Assembly (NCBI GenBank): GCA_956465555.1
Contig: OY101119.1
Span: 2,590,629 to 2,654,628 of the forward strand
Direction: 5' to 3'
DNA: 64,000 nt
From: Nitzschia sp. pyKryTriq1
Lineage: Eukaryota > Bacillariophyta > Bacillariophyceae > Bacillariales > Bacillariaceae
The notes beneath the pieces are model-generated. The model had not been told where the DNA came from, did not search any database, and was given only the letters and a program-made list of their open reading frames with translations. Positions 10,458-21,078 of this stretch are shown in pieces; positions within the stretch are counted from its first letter, which is position 1; each line of letters opens with the position of its first letter. The position numbers were made by a program, and so were the translations under genes.

Positions 10458-10864
10458 GAGCAGGATGAAGGGATATTTCAGAGGAACACCAACCTGGGAG
10501 GGGGGGGGGGGAGACGAGATGAGAAGGACTCCTCATACGGCACTCTCCGCCTGCTACCTTTAATAAGAGTACCACCCTGGAGCATCACCAAGTAACAACT
10601 ATTCACCTCTCGTCAACAGTCGGGGGCTGCGGTGGTGGCGGCCGGTGCCGCAGAAGGAACACCCACCAGAGCCAAACCATGCTGCCGGTGGTCAGTACTA
10701 CTGGTCTAACGATGTGAGCCACCATGCTGCTGGCAACCACTGAACCACCGAGAGGAAGAACCGGGGGGGGGGGGGGTGAAGGGCTTCTCCTCAAGAGCAA
10801 GAAGAGCATGTGAGGAGGCAAACGCCACTCTTCGTCTGCTACCAGTAAAAAGAAGAGTACCACC
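10311..10864 (+). repeat. Tandem duplication of the HMG-gene 3' end
   Basis: Unit 1 (about 10311-10575) covers the last 49 codons of the HMG gene plus its 3' flank. Unit 2 (about 10576-10864) repeats it imperfectly: CCAGAGCCAAACCATG, GCTGCTGGCAACCACTGA, a G-run, a TCCTCA box and AAGAGTACCACC recur in the same order. Unit 2 has an in-frame stop early on and no start, so it is a non-coding relic. Each unit carries a poly-G tract (about 10501-10511 and 10763-10776). Confidence 0.85.
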
Positions 10865-11724
10865 GAAAGGCGCTCGTGGCTGGATCAACACAAGCATCTC
10901 TTTACGCCAAGCTACAAGCGCGGGATATGTCATGCTGTGTTTGATTTGCTAGTACTAGAGTCTTGCAAGAATACGCCATTTTTTCTGTTGTCGTTGAACT
11001 AGTATTTCGTACTTTTCTACTCGTAATAGCTGCTCGGAGTGTCTTATAGTACAGAGGGACAGCCCCTATTCATATGTACAACTCCAAAGTACTACGTACG
11101 GATACCACTACATACAACAGTAGGGGATATGAGTAGTAAACAAAAACAGTATGAAGTGGCTAGCTCTAGAGTAGAGATAGAGCTAGTCAGTCGCCCTTCA
11201 ATCCCAAAATTTTCCCCGGAGGCCGTGCATATCCGCGCGTGTGGGCAGTGGTCCCACAATCGCACACCAATGGCTGTTTTACATGATAGTCATGGGTAAG
11301 ACCGTTGTTGGAGTAAGACAGCGGGTGCGTTCTTGAACGACGGCCAGGCCTCTCACCAGCGCCGATGAATTCCTTGGACAAGAATTTAAACAGCGACAGC
11401 GAGAGGCCGGACGCCTTCATCTATCAACTTCTCACAAATCAGACGCTCTCGATATCGAAAGCTCAAGGTGAAGCTCCAACACTCCACCTATCGATTTGTG
11501 GTAACCAAAGTAATAATAGTTAAAGCTAAACACTACACCGGCCACCTCGATCATGGCATGATGTACAGTACGGTACTGTACCATTACCGTTACCAGGTAC
11601 TGTACCGCTGGTTCGTTTTTTTTATAAATAAGGAAGTCGTCTACGTGCAGAAAAGGCCTATAGTAGGGCCTTACGTAAAAGCCTATTGATAAGTTTTAGG
11701 CCTTGAGAAATCCGGTTGGCGACT
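10865..11724. other. Intergenic, no gene recognised
   Basis: The stretch holds a GTAC palindrome cluster at 11561-11610, TAG/CTA-rich sequence near 11155-11190, and a small hairpin around the AGGCC boxes near 11656-11704. Open frames on both strands are short and show no domain. Confidence 0.5.
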
Positions 11725-12766
11725 GGGACCTTCGGGAATTCGCTAAAAATGGCGAACTCGTTCGACCTCCGACCGTGTCCTTTCTCACCGAACCGACGAC
11801 TCATTGGAGCTTTTCCTGACATGGTTCGGGTCTTCACGGAGAAAGGGTCAGCCGCGGTCGAACGAGTTCAACTTATTGATATAATGCGCGGTAAAAGAAG
11901 CGTTTTGGTATTGTATCAATTTTTCAACGTACCAGCCCATCGCTAAAAGTTCAACAAAGTTTAACCGCGGTTGACCGCGGTTGACGGCAGTTAACCGCGC
12001 GGTCAACCGCGGTTAACCGCGCAGTCAACCGCGGTCAACCGCGTTTGAACTTGCGCTCGACCCGGTTCTCTGGCTCGACCCTTAGTACAATTCTCACGCT
12101 TATCATGTTAATCTCTCTCTTCGACACAATAAAAGCAACGACAACCAAGCTCATGGCACATTATGTTTCACTTCAAGTAGTATGATGGGTACCTGAAGGT
12201 ATGGGCTGCTACCCCCGCGTAACTTGCAGTTAAGGCTAGGTTCGATAAAGGGGTTGGGGAGGGTAGCAGACTAGTAGTACTTGCTCAGCTACTAGTAGTA
12301 GTGGCAGCTAGTAATGGAATTGTACTTGGTAGTACTACTAGTAGTACTACTAGTAGTAGCTGCTACTACTAGTAGTGGCAGTTAGTACTGGTGCTGTAGT
12401 AGTAGCACTGGCAGTGGTGTTAGCAGCGCTACTACCGGTAGTACTTTACCGGCGGTCGTACTACTCGTACCTTGATGGTCATCGTCGTGCGGAAGTTCAA
12501 CTGCGGTTAACCGCGGTCAACCGCGGTTAAACTTTGTTGAACTTTTAGCGATGCGCTGGTACGTTGAAAAATTGATACAATACCAAAACGCTTCTTTTAC
12601 CGCGCATTATATCAATAAGTTGAACTCGTTCGACCGCGGCTGACCCTTTCTCCGTGAAGACCCGAACCATGTCAGGAAAAGCTCCAATGAGTCGTCGGTT
12701 CGGTGAGAAAGGACACGGTCGGAGGTCGAACGAGTTCGCCATTTTTAGCGAATTCCCGAAGGTCCC
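11725..12766. mobile_element. Foldback element with 266-bp inverted arms
   Basis: The left arm (about 11725-11990) and right arm (about 12501-12766) are reverse complements with almost no differences. The same 65-residue frame is therefore open in both arms, most likely by descent and not because it codes. The roughly 510-bp middle carries repeats of the palindrome AACCGCGGTT and its variants next to each arm, and a TACTAG/CTAGTA-rich tract at about 12268-12380. No transposase is present, so if mobile it would be non-autonomous. No convincing target-site duplication is visible. The arm identity indicates recent origin or gene conversion. Confidence 0.8.
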
Positions 12767-13434
12767 TGTTGTTCTTCACGCGCGCGCCGCGTGTGTGCAT
12801 TCGATTCGGGCAACGGTTTGCTACACATCATTATTCTTTAGAAAATAAAATACCAAATGCAAGTATTCGTAGTGTCGCTTCTGCTTGTACATACAGTATG
12901 TCTGCAATCAAGAGTTTGAAATAAAGTAAGAGGAAGCTTTTGTGATTTTGCTAACTTTCTTAATTCCATGAAAATGGCACACATCTGCGGGCAAAGAATG
13001 AAAACTTTGGATTCCTTCAGTTTCGGAATGCAGTTGCACTCATAACAATCCCTCCGTACCGGTACCTTGTCCTCGAGCTTAGCTATCCACGCCTTCATCC
13101 TTCCAACTAATCATCTTACCGGTTGAAGTCAACTCGTCAACACCATAGTCCAAAGGGCTCATAACCCAAACCTGATCGAGCAAGAAGCAGTTGTGTTTTG
13201 TGAGATATTCATTTCTTTGATTTTTCATTGAGGGTTTGACTTACTCTCTACTAGAATGCAATTCACTCAGTAGACACTTTTATTAAACCAAGTTAGATAA
13301 TTTGGCAGCTTCCTCTCCAGAGGTCGGCGCTTCCGAGGAAACGCGTGCTGCGCCTGGTTTTCCAACCTACACATACGAACCGAAGAGCAAGTAATCAGAA
13401 TATGCTCTCCGTAACAATAGCAATGATCATACCA
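12767..13434. other. Intergenic, only short unassigned frames
   Basis: A minus-strand frame of 86 codons (ATG at 13098, stop at 12838) and an overlapping frame of about 50 codons are present, without a recognisable domain. The end of the stretch probably holds the 3' UTR of the pyrophosphatase gene. Confidence 0.45.
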
Positions 13435-16260
13435 CTATGCCTCTTCAACTTCTTCCTTTTCCACTGCGGCATTTTCGGCAGTGTCCTTGACAGGCACGGC
13501 CTCTTCGTCCACCTTCTTCGAACTCACATCTGCAGTAATGTCAGCGATTTCGCGCCAGAAATAGTAATACACCAAGTACGTTCCAATCAGCATGACAGCG
13601 AGAGGGATCAATCCCCAGTACCAGGTCTCCCAATCAGAAAACCCTTCCATCAAAGGAGCCATAGTCAACGAGATGATACTCATCAACTTGATAAGAATGT
13701 TCAGAGAGGGGCCACTGGTATCCTTGAAAGGATCTCCGACGGTGTCACCGACGACGCACGCCTTGTGAGTGTCTGTTCCCTTTCCTCCCTTAGCACCTTC
13801 AATCTCAATGTACTTCTTCGCGTTGTCCCAGGCACCTCCAGCATTGGCCATCATGATCGCCAACATCATACCACTAGCAATGGAGCCAGCAAGAAGACCA
13901 GTCAAGCATTGAGGACCAATCAAGAATCCGACAGTGATAGGAGACAAGATGGCATATAGGCCCGGTAGAATCATTTCCTGTACACTGGACTGGGTGGAGA
14001 TAGCCACGCACTTGTCCGAGTCAGCTTCTGCGGTACCCTCACGAAGTCCTGGAATCTCAGCAAACTGCCGGCGAACTTCAATAATAATGGCTCCAGCAGC
14101 CTGAATTGGTAGTGTCAAATCAATGGGGCAATGGTAAGAAAAAAGCGCAACAGATTCAAGAACGGAAGGGTGTTCTCTCCGATTCAGCTTACCTTTTGGA
14201 CCGAAAGCATCGTCAAAGCGGCGAACAAAAACGGAAGCATGGCCCCGATCAAAGCACCACTCAACACAACAGGGTCTCCAATGTCCACGGTGGAAATTCC
14301 AGCCTTGCTCTTGAAGGCTGCCAACAACGAAAGAGCGGTCAAGACGGCAGATCCAATGGCAAATCCCTTTCCAGTGGCAGCAGTAGTGTTACCAAGAGCA
14401 TCCAAAGCATCAGTGGTTTCACGGACACGCTCTTCCAATTCAGCCATTTCGGCAATGCCACCAGCATTGTCCGCAATGGGACCGTACGCGTCAGTGGCAA
14501 GCGTGACACCAAGAGTACTGAGCATGCCGACGGCAGCCATGGCGATACCATATTCAGAAGCCAAGGCGTCGCACCCGAGAATGGTAGAAACAAGGATCAA
14601 AACGGGAAAGACAGTAGAAATCATTCCAACGCCCAAACCTTGAATGATGACAGTGGCGGGACCAGTGACACCAGCGTCGGTGATACTTTGGGTTGGCCAG
14701 TACGAGTACGAAGTGAAATATTCAGTCACTTGTCCAATCAAAACACCGGCAAGAAGGCCAATGACAATGCATCCAAAAATCTCCCATCCTTCACTTTCGC
14801 GACCCTCGAAAAGAGTAGCACAGAGAGCGGCAGAGAAGACAATGACAAGTCCAGAAGCCACAAGAGTACCCTTGTGGAGAGCAAATAGCAAATCCTTTTG
14901 CGAAGCTCCTTCCTTGGTTCCAACGACAAAGTATCCGCACAGAGAAGCCAAGATACCAGCGCCAGAAATCCAGAATGGGAGCATGACTTTGACGACATCG
15001 CCATCGGCCAAAGCCACCGACGCAATAATAGAGCCAACAAAGGATTCGAAAAGATCAGCACCCATGCCAGCAACGTCACCAACATTGTCTCCGACGTTAT
15101 CGGCAATGACAGCCGGATTGCGAGGATCGTCTTCAGGAATGTCCATTTCGACCTTGCCCACCAAATCGGCGCCTATAGAAATTAAATAAAAAAGAAGGAA
15201 TTCGTGTGTGAGCCAAGACGTGACAACAGGAACGATTCTTCGTCGGGGAACTTGAATGATTCTTTGACACCGGTACCTACCAACATCTGCTGCCTTGGTG
15301 AAAATTCCTCCAGCCACACGAGCAAACAGAGCAATTGAAGAAGCTCCGAATCCAAATCCAGCCAAAGAATCGGCGGCATGTCGGAGCTGCTGGGCGGTGG
15401 TCTCGTCATCGTACCCCAAAGTGACCAAGAAGAGCATGAGGCCGAGCCCAGCAAGCCCCAAACCAACGACGGTGAAACCCATGACCGCTCCACCCGTGAA
15501 GGCAACGCGGAGAGCCACATCTAGGCCTTCCTTGTCGGCCGCTTGAGTAGTACGCACGTTGGCGTCGGTGGCGACCACCATACCGTACCAGCCAGCGGAA
15601 CCGCTGAGAAGAGCACCAGCAACGAAGCATGAGGCATAGCGAATACCATCCGTGCGGTTGTCGGTAGGCGGGTCAACAGTGTAGAGAATGAGGAGGGCAG
15701 CAAACACCACAACCACATAACCTGCCAAATATTTGTACTCGGTGATCAGAAAGGCACGCGCGCCGGATTTGATTTGATCCGAAATCTTGTTCATGAGGTC
15801 ATTGCCACGAGGAGCGGCTTTCAACTGTATGTATGTGGTGGTGGAAAACGCAAAGAGTGCAGACATGGTGAGACCAGGAATAGAATAGAATAAAATTCAA
15901 TTCAAGTCGACGACGACTTCCAAACATTCCGTATAAAAAAACAAAACCCTGTCGACCTGGAATTCCAACGGTGACTGTGACACCCCAATTTTTGGCTGTC
16001 GAAAATGCCGATTCTCTCGAAAAATCCAACGGCAAGAGTCAAAGGACGACAACTTTTTCAAAATAGACAACTCGGATTTTTTTGGTATTTACCTTGCTCA
16101 TGAGAAAAACAGTAAAGAGTAGAGCCATCCCACCGGCGGCAATGCCAAGGGACACGGATTGGATGGGAGACGCATTACAGGGAAATGCGTTCATGTCGCC
16201 TTCTGAAACGCAAAAGAGCAACGAGTCTTTCATCTCGGAGATGGATTGGTCGGCCGCCAT
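13435..16260 (-). CDS. Vacuolar-type H+-translocating pyrophosphatase
   Basis: There are four exons on the minus strand: 16093-16260, 15281-15824, 14193-15172 and 13435-14100. The introns are 268, 108 and 92 bp, and the protein is 785 residues, normal for the family. The enzyme hydrolyses cytosolic PPi and pumps H+ across the vacuolar or another endomembrane. Exon 1 carries the first membrane helix ([16 protein letters not shown]). The substrate motif [11 protein letters not shown] spans the second intron. [19 protein letters not shown] follows near residue 255, [16 protein letters not shown] near 475, and [19 protein letters not shown] lies in exon 4. [16 protein letters not shown] at about 498 carries the Ala of the K+-dependent type I enzymes, where type II enzymes have Lys. 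The 108-bp intron is open in frame, so an unspliced reading would insert foreign residues into the active site. Confidence 0.95.
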
Positions 16261-17604
16261 GATGCTGACGATCTAGTTGTTGTTGCTGTTGTTTCTGATA
16301 GTGTCAACGAAAGTAGAACAATGAATTGATTGCTTCTTTTCGTTTTATGATGAGAAGCGCTAGCTGCAGTGTGTCTTCCTTCGGGGTGTTCCGAGCGAGG
16401 GCTGCTGGATCCAACCCAGTCACCAGAGGGATCGCGAATATCCAGAACGCGGGCGGGGAGCGCACACAGACACTCGGTTTGTGTACTAGGTCACGTAGAC
16501 TTCTACGAACGGAACCGGTACATGACACCGGGTCTTTCAAAAAATTGTTCAGGACAACATGGTAGCCAAAAAAAACATCCGAACCCTTTGTTGACACCAA
16601 TCAGAATGTCAAACAAATGAAAGCGTCAACGGATGAGCTGATGCATGCGAACCCTCTTCTTTGCCTCTGACGACCAATGCCGATGCGCCGAAACGTCCAG
16701 TATGATGGATCTTGCTACGAACAATTTCAAATGTTTCGTACTAGTAGTAGTAGATATTAGTACTCGTGCCTTGTATTATCGCGTATGTACTCTGCACTTT
16801 CGTTCGCTCGTTAATTATAAGTCTACTCCGCGTCCCGGGGAGACAGAGAAGGTTCCTCTTTCCGGCTGGAAAAACAATCAAGTAGTAGTAACCAACTTGG
16901 AACGTTCACCAAGCTCATCCTTTGCAGTCTCAGACGACTCCTCGTCTACTCTCTACCGGTACGGTACCGTTAGTCTACTCATCATCGCAATCATGATTAT
17001 GTGGCGGTACCGTACAGTGCTGTACCAGAACCGGTACAAGTATGTAGGCTGATTTCCCGCCCTGCTTTGAGAGGTGTCGCAGTGTGCCTTCCTACTGACA
17101 AAAGCTACTGGAATTCACCTATACCAAAATGCGAGACGTCGGGTACGACAATAACTCCGTGACGCAGGTCGGTCTCGCGTCCGTCGCCATCGCGATCCTC
17201 GCCGATCCATGATGATCCATGATGATCGGATCCAGCAATAATACCGGTACAAGAAGTATGTAATAGTTTACCTGTAGCTTGTAGCTCTACTACTCCCTAC
17301 CGGTACTACCGTTAGTAGACAATATCTGGGTCAAAGCAGAGACGTAGACTTCTTTCTGCTCTCTATCGAGCATATCTTTCGTGGTGCAGTACTTTGTACA
17401 TGCCAAACTTCAAACTTTCTAACAGAGACGACGAGGTCAAGACGATGATCATCCTCGTACTATTGCTCTACTAGCTAGCTCTACTAGTAATGGTACATGA
17501 AAGGCTGCATCAAGTCTCTCTCTAGAGGTACCTGACAAGAAGCATATTCGCATACTTGAAAATTTAGCTTTATTTGGGCTTTAATCGCGAAGTAGTGTAG
17601 TCTA
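16261..17604. other. Intergenic, palindrome-rich
   Basis: No supported gene is seen. A GTAC palindrome cluster lies at 16951-17040. A direct repeat of GATCCATGATGATC lies near 17203-17228, and CTAGCTAG/TACTAG motifs lie near 17467-17490. Open frames of up to 135 codons (16645-17052) are built partly from these repeats and show no domain. Confidence 0.5.
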
Positions 17605-18489
17605 CTAGTAGCATAATCTTTCGAGATCTTTCAAGAAGCCGTCTCTGTCCTTTCCACCGTAACTAATATCCAATAATTCGTCGACATCGGCCAATGGTCC
17701 ACGCTCAAACTTGAGGCGAGCGTTGACTTCGGGAGGGAACAACGGGGTGAATAGCTTGACCAATGCGCTCACCAGCCGAGGAAGATTCAGTAGCAGTGTT
17801 GGGCCATTTAGCGCAGGGTACAGACCGTTGGCTTGCTTCGAAGCTGCGCCCAACGCTTTCCGAAAAGTAGCATCGCCGCCAATAAGGTTAAGGCCACTCA
17901 GATCGTTGGCCGTAATAACATATAGAAGCTTGTCCATATCCAACGATCGATCATTCGCGACGAGTGCATTGATTTCCTTGCAATAGAGGAAAAAATCGAC
18001 CATCTTCTCGACCGAGACGGATGACATCAGGGAGACGTCGTCGATGAGGCCAGCCCGAATACAGTAAACTAGATCCCCCGCCGACGAGGAGGTTGTCAAA
18101 CACGTACTCGGTGTAATATATTTGTTGATCAAGTCCGCATTGGGTGCGCCATCTCTCACTGGTCCGTTGTCCCATTTCCCGCCACCTGATGCTTTTTCAA
18201 AAGCCGATACAGCAGCCTCACAGATTTGCTTCCCAGCTCCCGTTCTCCAAGCAAGATTCTCCTTCAAAACATCCACTCCTTTTTCATCTACTGCATAACG
18301 AAGGTAAAATACGTCGTTGCTGTATGGTACGCAATCGACATTTCCGACAATGGCCTGCGTTTCCTCTTTGAGACGGGCAATATCCGACACATGTTTCTGA
18401 AGAAGTGCCGATAACGGCTCCTTTACTCCAAACGCTGCAGCTTGGCTCGCCACTACCGCAAGCAGTGCAACAAAAAGACAGCCAACCAT
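17605..18489 (-). CDS. CRAL-TRIO (SEC14-like) lipid-binding protein with signal peptide
   Basis: The protein has 294 residues, one exon and an ATG start. A hydrophobic N-terminus (1-20) ends in SQAAAFGV. The Ala-Phe step resembles the ASAF motif of diatom bipartite plastid presequences, so plastid import is possible; ordinary secretion is the alternative. Residues about 120-275 fit a CRAL-TRIO domain: LLYVITANDLSGLNLIGGD is the core strand and loop, NGLYPALNGPTLLLNLPRL is the gate-helix region, and LFPPEVNARLKF is close to the family pattern PxxxxxKI.F. Such domains bind and exchange phospholipids or small lipophiles. The ligand cannot be told. Confidence 0.75.
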   Translation of the reverse strand: MVGCLFVALLAVVASQAAAFGVKEPLSALLQKHVSDIARLKEETQAIVGNVDCVPYSNDVFYLRYAVDEKGVDVLKENLAWRTGAGKQICEAAVSAFEKASGGGKWDNGPVRDGAPNADLINKYITPSTCLTTSSSAGDLVYCIRAGLIDDVSLMSSVSVEKMVDFFLYCKEINALVANDRSLDMDKLLYVITANDLSGLNLIGGDATFRKALGAASKQANGLYPALNGPTLLLNLPRLVSALVKLFTPLFPPEVNARLKFERGPLADVDELLDISYGGKDRDGFLKDLERLCY

Positions 18490-19301
18490 CTTGGAAAGAA
18501 TTCAGGGCTGTTCCTTTTTTTTAAGTCGTTGCCAAAACCTTTGATTTCGCGGCGGCAGGAAGGCAAGCAAGCAGGGTGTCAGCTGTTTGCTGTTTGCATG
18601 TTGAAAGCCGATTGCCGATTGCCGAGGCACGAGGCACACATGCATGGCTGGCGAGGATCCAAAAGATCCGAAAGCCACCCCACCGCGGCTCACGGCGCAC
18701 GCACACGCACTCCAAACCTCTGTCTGTCACGCGTCGCCGCACGTGGAAGAAATTGTCGTTCTCAGAGGGCAGGCCGACAGACACTACAGTACCGGTACGG
18801 TACCGGTACATGATACAGTTTCGTTGTTCGTGTTTATTTATTGTTGGATTAAAAACTACTAGAGCAATCTTGTAGACTACGAATAGCTATCAATCTATTT
18901 ACTGCAGTGTAAGTTCTTATTCGTTGTAGGTTACACTCCACAAAGTGAGCTTGTATCATCCCTTGTACACGTGTACCGGCCAAGCTGCTGATCTTTCCCA
19001 TGATTCTGATCTTCCTCATGACGAGACTCGGGCTTCCTCCTCGGTCCTACTGTACTATGCTTTATAGCAAGATACCCGACCGTGACCAACTTGATTAATC
19101 ATGATCATATCCGCGGCCAAGTCCTCCTTTTGGGTTGTGTGCTCGCTTTAGGGCTCCCTAGACCTTGCGCTTTCATGGACGACTTTTCCATTGCAACTAG
19201 ACGACTTGGTTTTGAACAAGACCATAGTAGTCCTCAAGTCGAAATCGTAGTGCCTCATTTTTTAAGCAGGTGGAGATCAACTCGCTCGTGTTGGCTGACT
19301 A
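18490..19301. other. Intergenic between two minus-strand genes
   Basis: The stretch contains a compact GTAC palindrome block at 18786-18812 (ACCGGTACGGTACCGGT core) and GATTGCCGATTGCCGAGGCACGAGGCAC short direct repeats near 18609-18636. No coding region is recognised. The part next to 18489 is the likely promoter of the CRAL-TRIO gene. Confidence 0.5.
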
Positions 19302-20492
19302 CTACTCGGACGCCTTCCCACAGGAGGCACAAATATCAGTATAGTATTGTGTTCGATCGATCCCTGGAACATCTTGATTGCCCCATTCCCACGCAAGAGG
19401 GAAAAATGTGGCAGGCTCCGACCCCGTATGCTTGAGCAGCCGTGCCGCATACACGCGACTGGACGGGTAGCGCGATGCCTGGCAGAACCACCTTTCGCAA
19501 GGATCCTTATCCAACGTATCCAAACCAGCATTGGCAGGAGAGGGTTCTAGAAATTTCCATTTGTCGCTGCTGTCGCCACCTGTAGTATGATCGATATCAT
19601 AGACTTCCACCCAATTGTGATTCCCTTGAGTGCGATTTCCGCACCATGCCGGGGTCCCGGCGACCCGAGCAGGAATACCTACGGCACGAAGTGCATTCGC
19701 AAACAGAATACTGGTTCCTGTGCACGAAGCATAGCCATAAGCAATTATTGACATGGGGTCAAAGATGAGCGGGGTCTGGCCCGATTTGAAGAAGATGGGA
19801 TGATCTGGTCCTCGACCCAACTTGGACCACAAATGTTGGTTGACCCAAGTCACCGTCGAAGTCAAATTCGCATTCCCACTCAGCCATAGATCACTCTCAT
19901 TGAATTTGAGGGCGTCTACTAAAAGTGGTCTCCAGTTCGTCCTGGCTTCGTTTAAATTGGCATAATTCAACACGTATTCCATGAAGATATCTTTCGGAAG
20001 TGCGTCCGTCCACGGGTAGTCAATCTTTGCCTTCAAAGACAGTAGTATTGTAGGTCCAATGAGACCATACCCCAGTCCATCGGCATCGTCGTCGCCACTG
20101 TCACCTGTTGGAAATCCCATGGTCTCTTGAAAGGGCAAATCGAACGTCATGAGATTGTCGCGCAGGAATTTCAGACACTCCGCCTGCGCATCTTCCACTT
20201 TCTGAACTTGATATTCTTGTTGCTGCACAGAGGAGGTTTCACCTTGTTGGCGCCGCCGTGTGGTGAAGGCAGGACCAGCGGTCATGGATGATGGCGGTTG
20301 AGAAATACTTGTATTAGGGCGATGATGAATAGTGTTCGTCCAGACAATATGGGTAGCGTTGCTTCGAGGTACGATGACTGCGGTACTCGTACTTGAACCG
20401 CCACCACTAGCCGTACTATCGTGCCCGGTGCACCCTCCCCTGCTATTTTCCGGTGAGCTCAGTGCGAGAAACGAAAGCAGAAAACGCTTCAT
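19302..20492 (-). CDS. Secreted transglutaminase-like protein
   Basis: The protein has 396 residues and one exon. A short hydrophobic start (residues 2-12) may be a signal peptide, followed by a low-complexity linker. The core matches the transglutaminase-like (papain-fold) superfamily: YGYASCTGTSILFANALRAV carries the probable nucleophile Cys257, VGIPARVAGTPAW follows, and GNHNWVEVYD carries His292. The acidic third member is probably Asp299 or Asp301. WKFLEPSP after it is also typical. In this superfamily the triad supports amidase or cysteine protease chemistry as often as crosslinking, so the reaction is not settled. NES and NLT sites fit an extracellular or wall location. Confidence 0.8.
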   Translation of the reverse strand: MKRFLLSFLALSSPENSRGGCTGHDSTASGGGSSTSTAVIVPRSNATHIVWTNTIHHRPNTSISQPPSSMTAGPAFTTRRRQQGETSSVQQQEYQVQKVEDAQAECLKFLRDNLMTFDLPFQETMGFPTGDSGDDDADGLGYGLIGPTILLSLKAKIDYPWTDALPKDIFMEYVLNYANLNEARTNWRPLLVDALKFNESDLWLSGNANLTSTVTWVNQHLWSKLGRGPDHPIFFKSGQTPLIFDPMSIIAYGYASCTGTSILFANALRAVGIPARVAGTPAWCGNRTQGNHNWVEVYDIDHTTGGDSSDKWKFLEPSPANAGLDTLDKDPCERWFCQASRYPSSRVYAARLLKHTGSEPATFFPLAWEWGNQDVPGIDRTQYYTDICASCGKASE

Positions 20493-21078
20493 GTTGAATC
20501 TTCAAGACCTCCCTCTGGCTCTCAGCAGAAATATTGAATATGTATCGTACGAAGTAGCCTTGATGCAATGCTGCCGGTCCACCCAACGAATGTCAAGATG
20601 CGGACATCCGAGCGTCGGCATCCCTCGCAGTCGCAGTCATCATTCTCATTCGATCATCATCAAGCATCATCAACAAAAACTGCTTCCTCGCGGCGGCGCG
20701 GCGCGGCGGGGAAAAAGATCTTTTGTTGTCGGAAGGCGTCTGTCCTTCAATCATTGACCTCTGATCGAACAGTTCGACTTTTCTCCTCGACCCCTGGGAC
20801 TCTTGAAACATGTACGTGTACGGTACCGGTACAGTAATAGTGTTGCTTCCATCCGGATCAATAATCCATGTTGCCCCTTATTTACCCCTGTTGCTCTTTG
20901 TGGATGAGATATTGGCCTGATACTCCTCTGCAAAAGCAAATCACAAGCAACAAAAAGTAGCTGGTTTGTACCTCTACTTCTTAGTAGACAACGAGTCCCC
21001 CGCCCCCAATTCTGCTGTTTTCAAAAAGAGTAGTACGATCCCATTGTTTGCACTCAAGCTACTTCGTACTCTACAATA
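20493..21078. other. Intergenic upstream of the transglutaminase-like gene
   Basis: The stretch includes CATCAT/ATCATC-rich sequence near 20638-20672, a GC-rich GGCGGCGCGGCGCGG run near 20692-20706, and a GTAC palindrome at 20811-20836. No gene is seen. Confidence 0.5.

Noticed and set aside
9667-10563. 298-codon plus-strand frame inside the HMG gene
   Set aside because: It is an alternate reading of the His/Tyr/Pro-rich tail of the HMG protein and shows no domain of its own.
11716-12742. The same 65-residue frame in both arms of the foldback element
   Set aside because: Identity follows from the inverted repeat itself. Without a domain or flanking promoter I do not call it a gene.
13345-15546. 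Several long plus-strand frames opposite the pyrophosphatase gene
   Set aside because: They mirror conserved exons on the minus strand and lack starts, splice logic and domains.
16645-17052. 135-codon plus-strand frame
   Set aside because: The second half is repeat-derived (GTAC cluster) and the rest shows no family; it lies in a gap with no splice partners.
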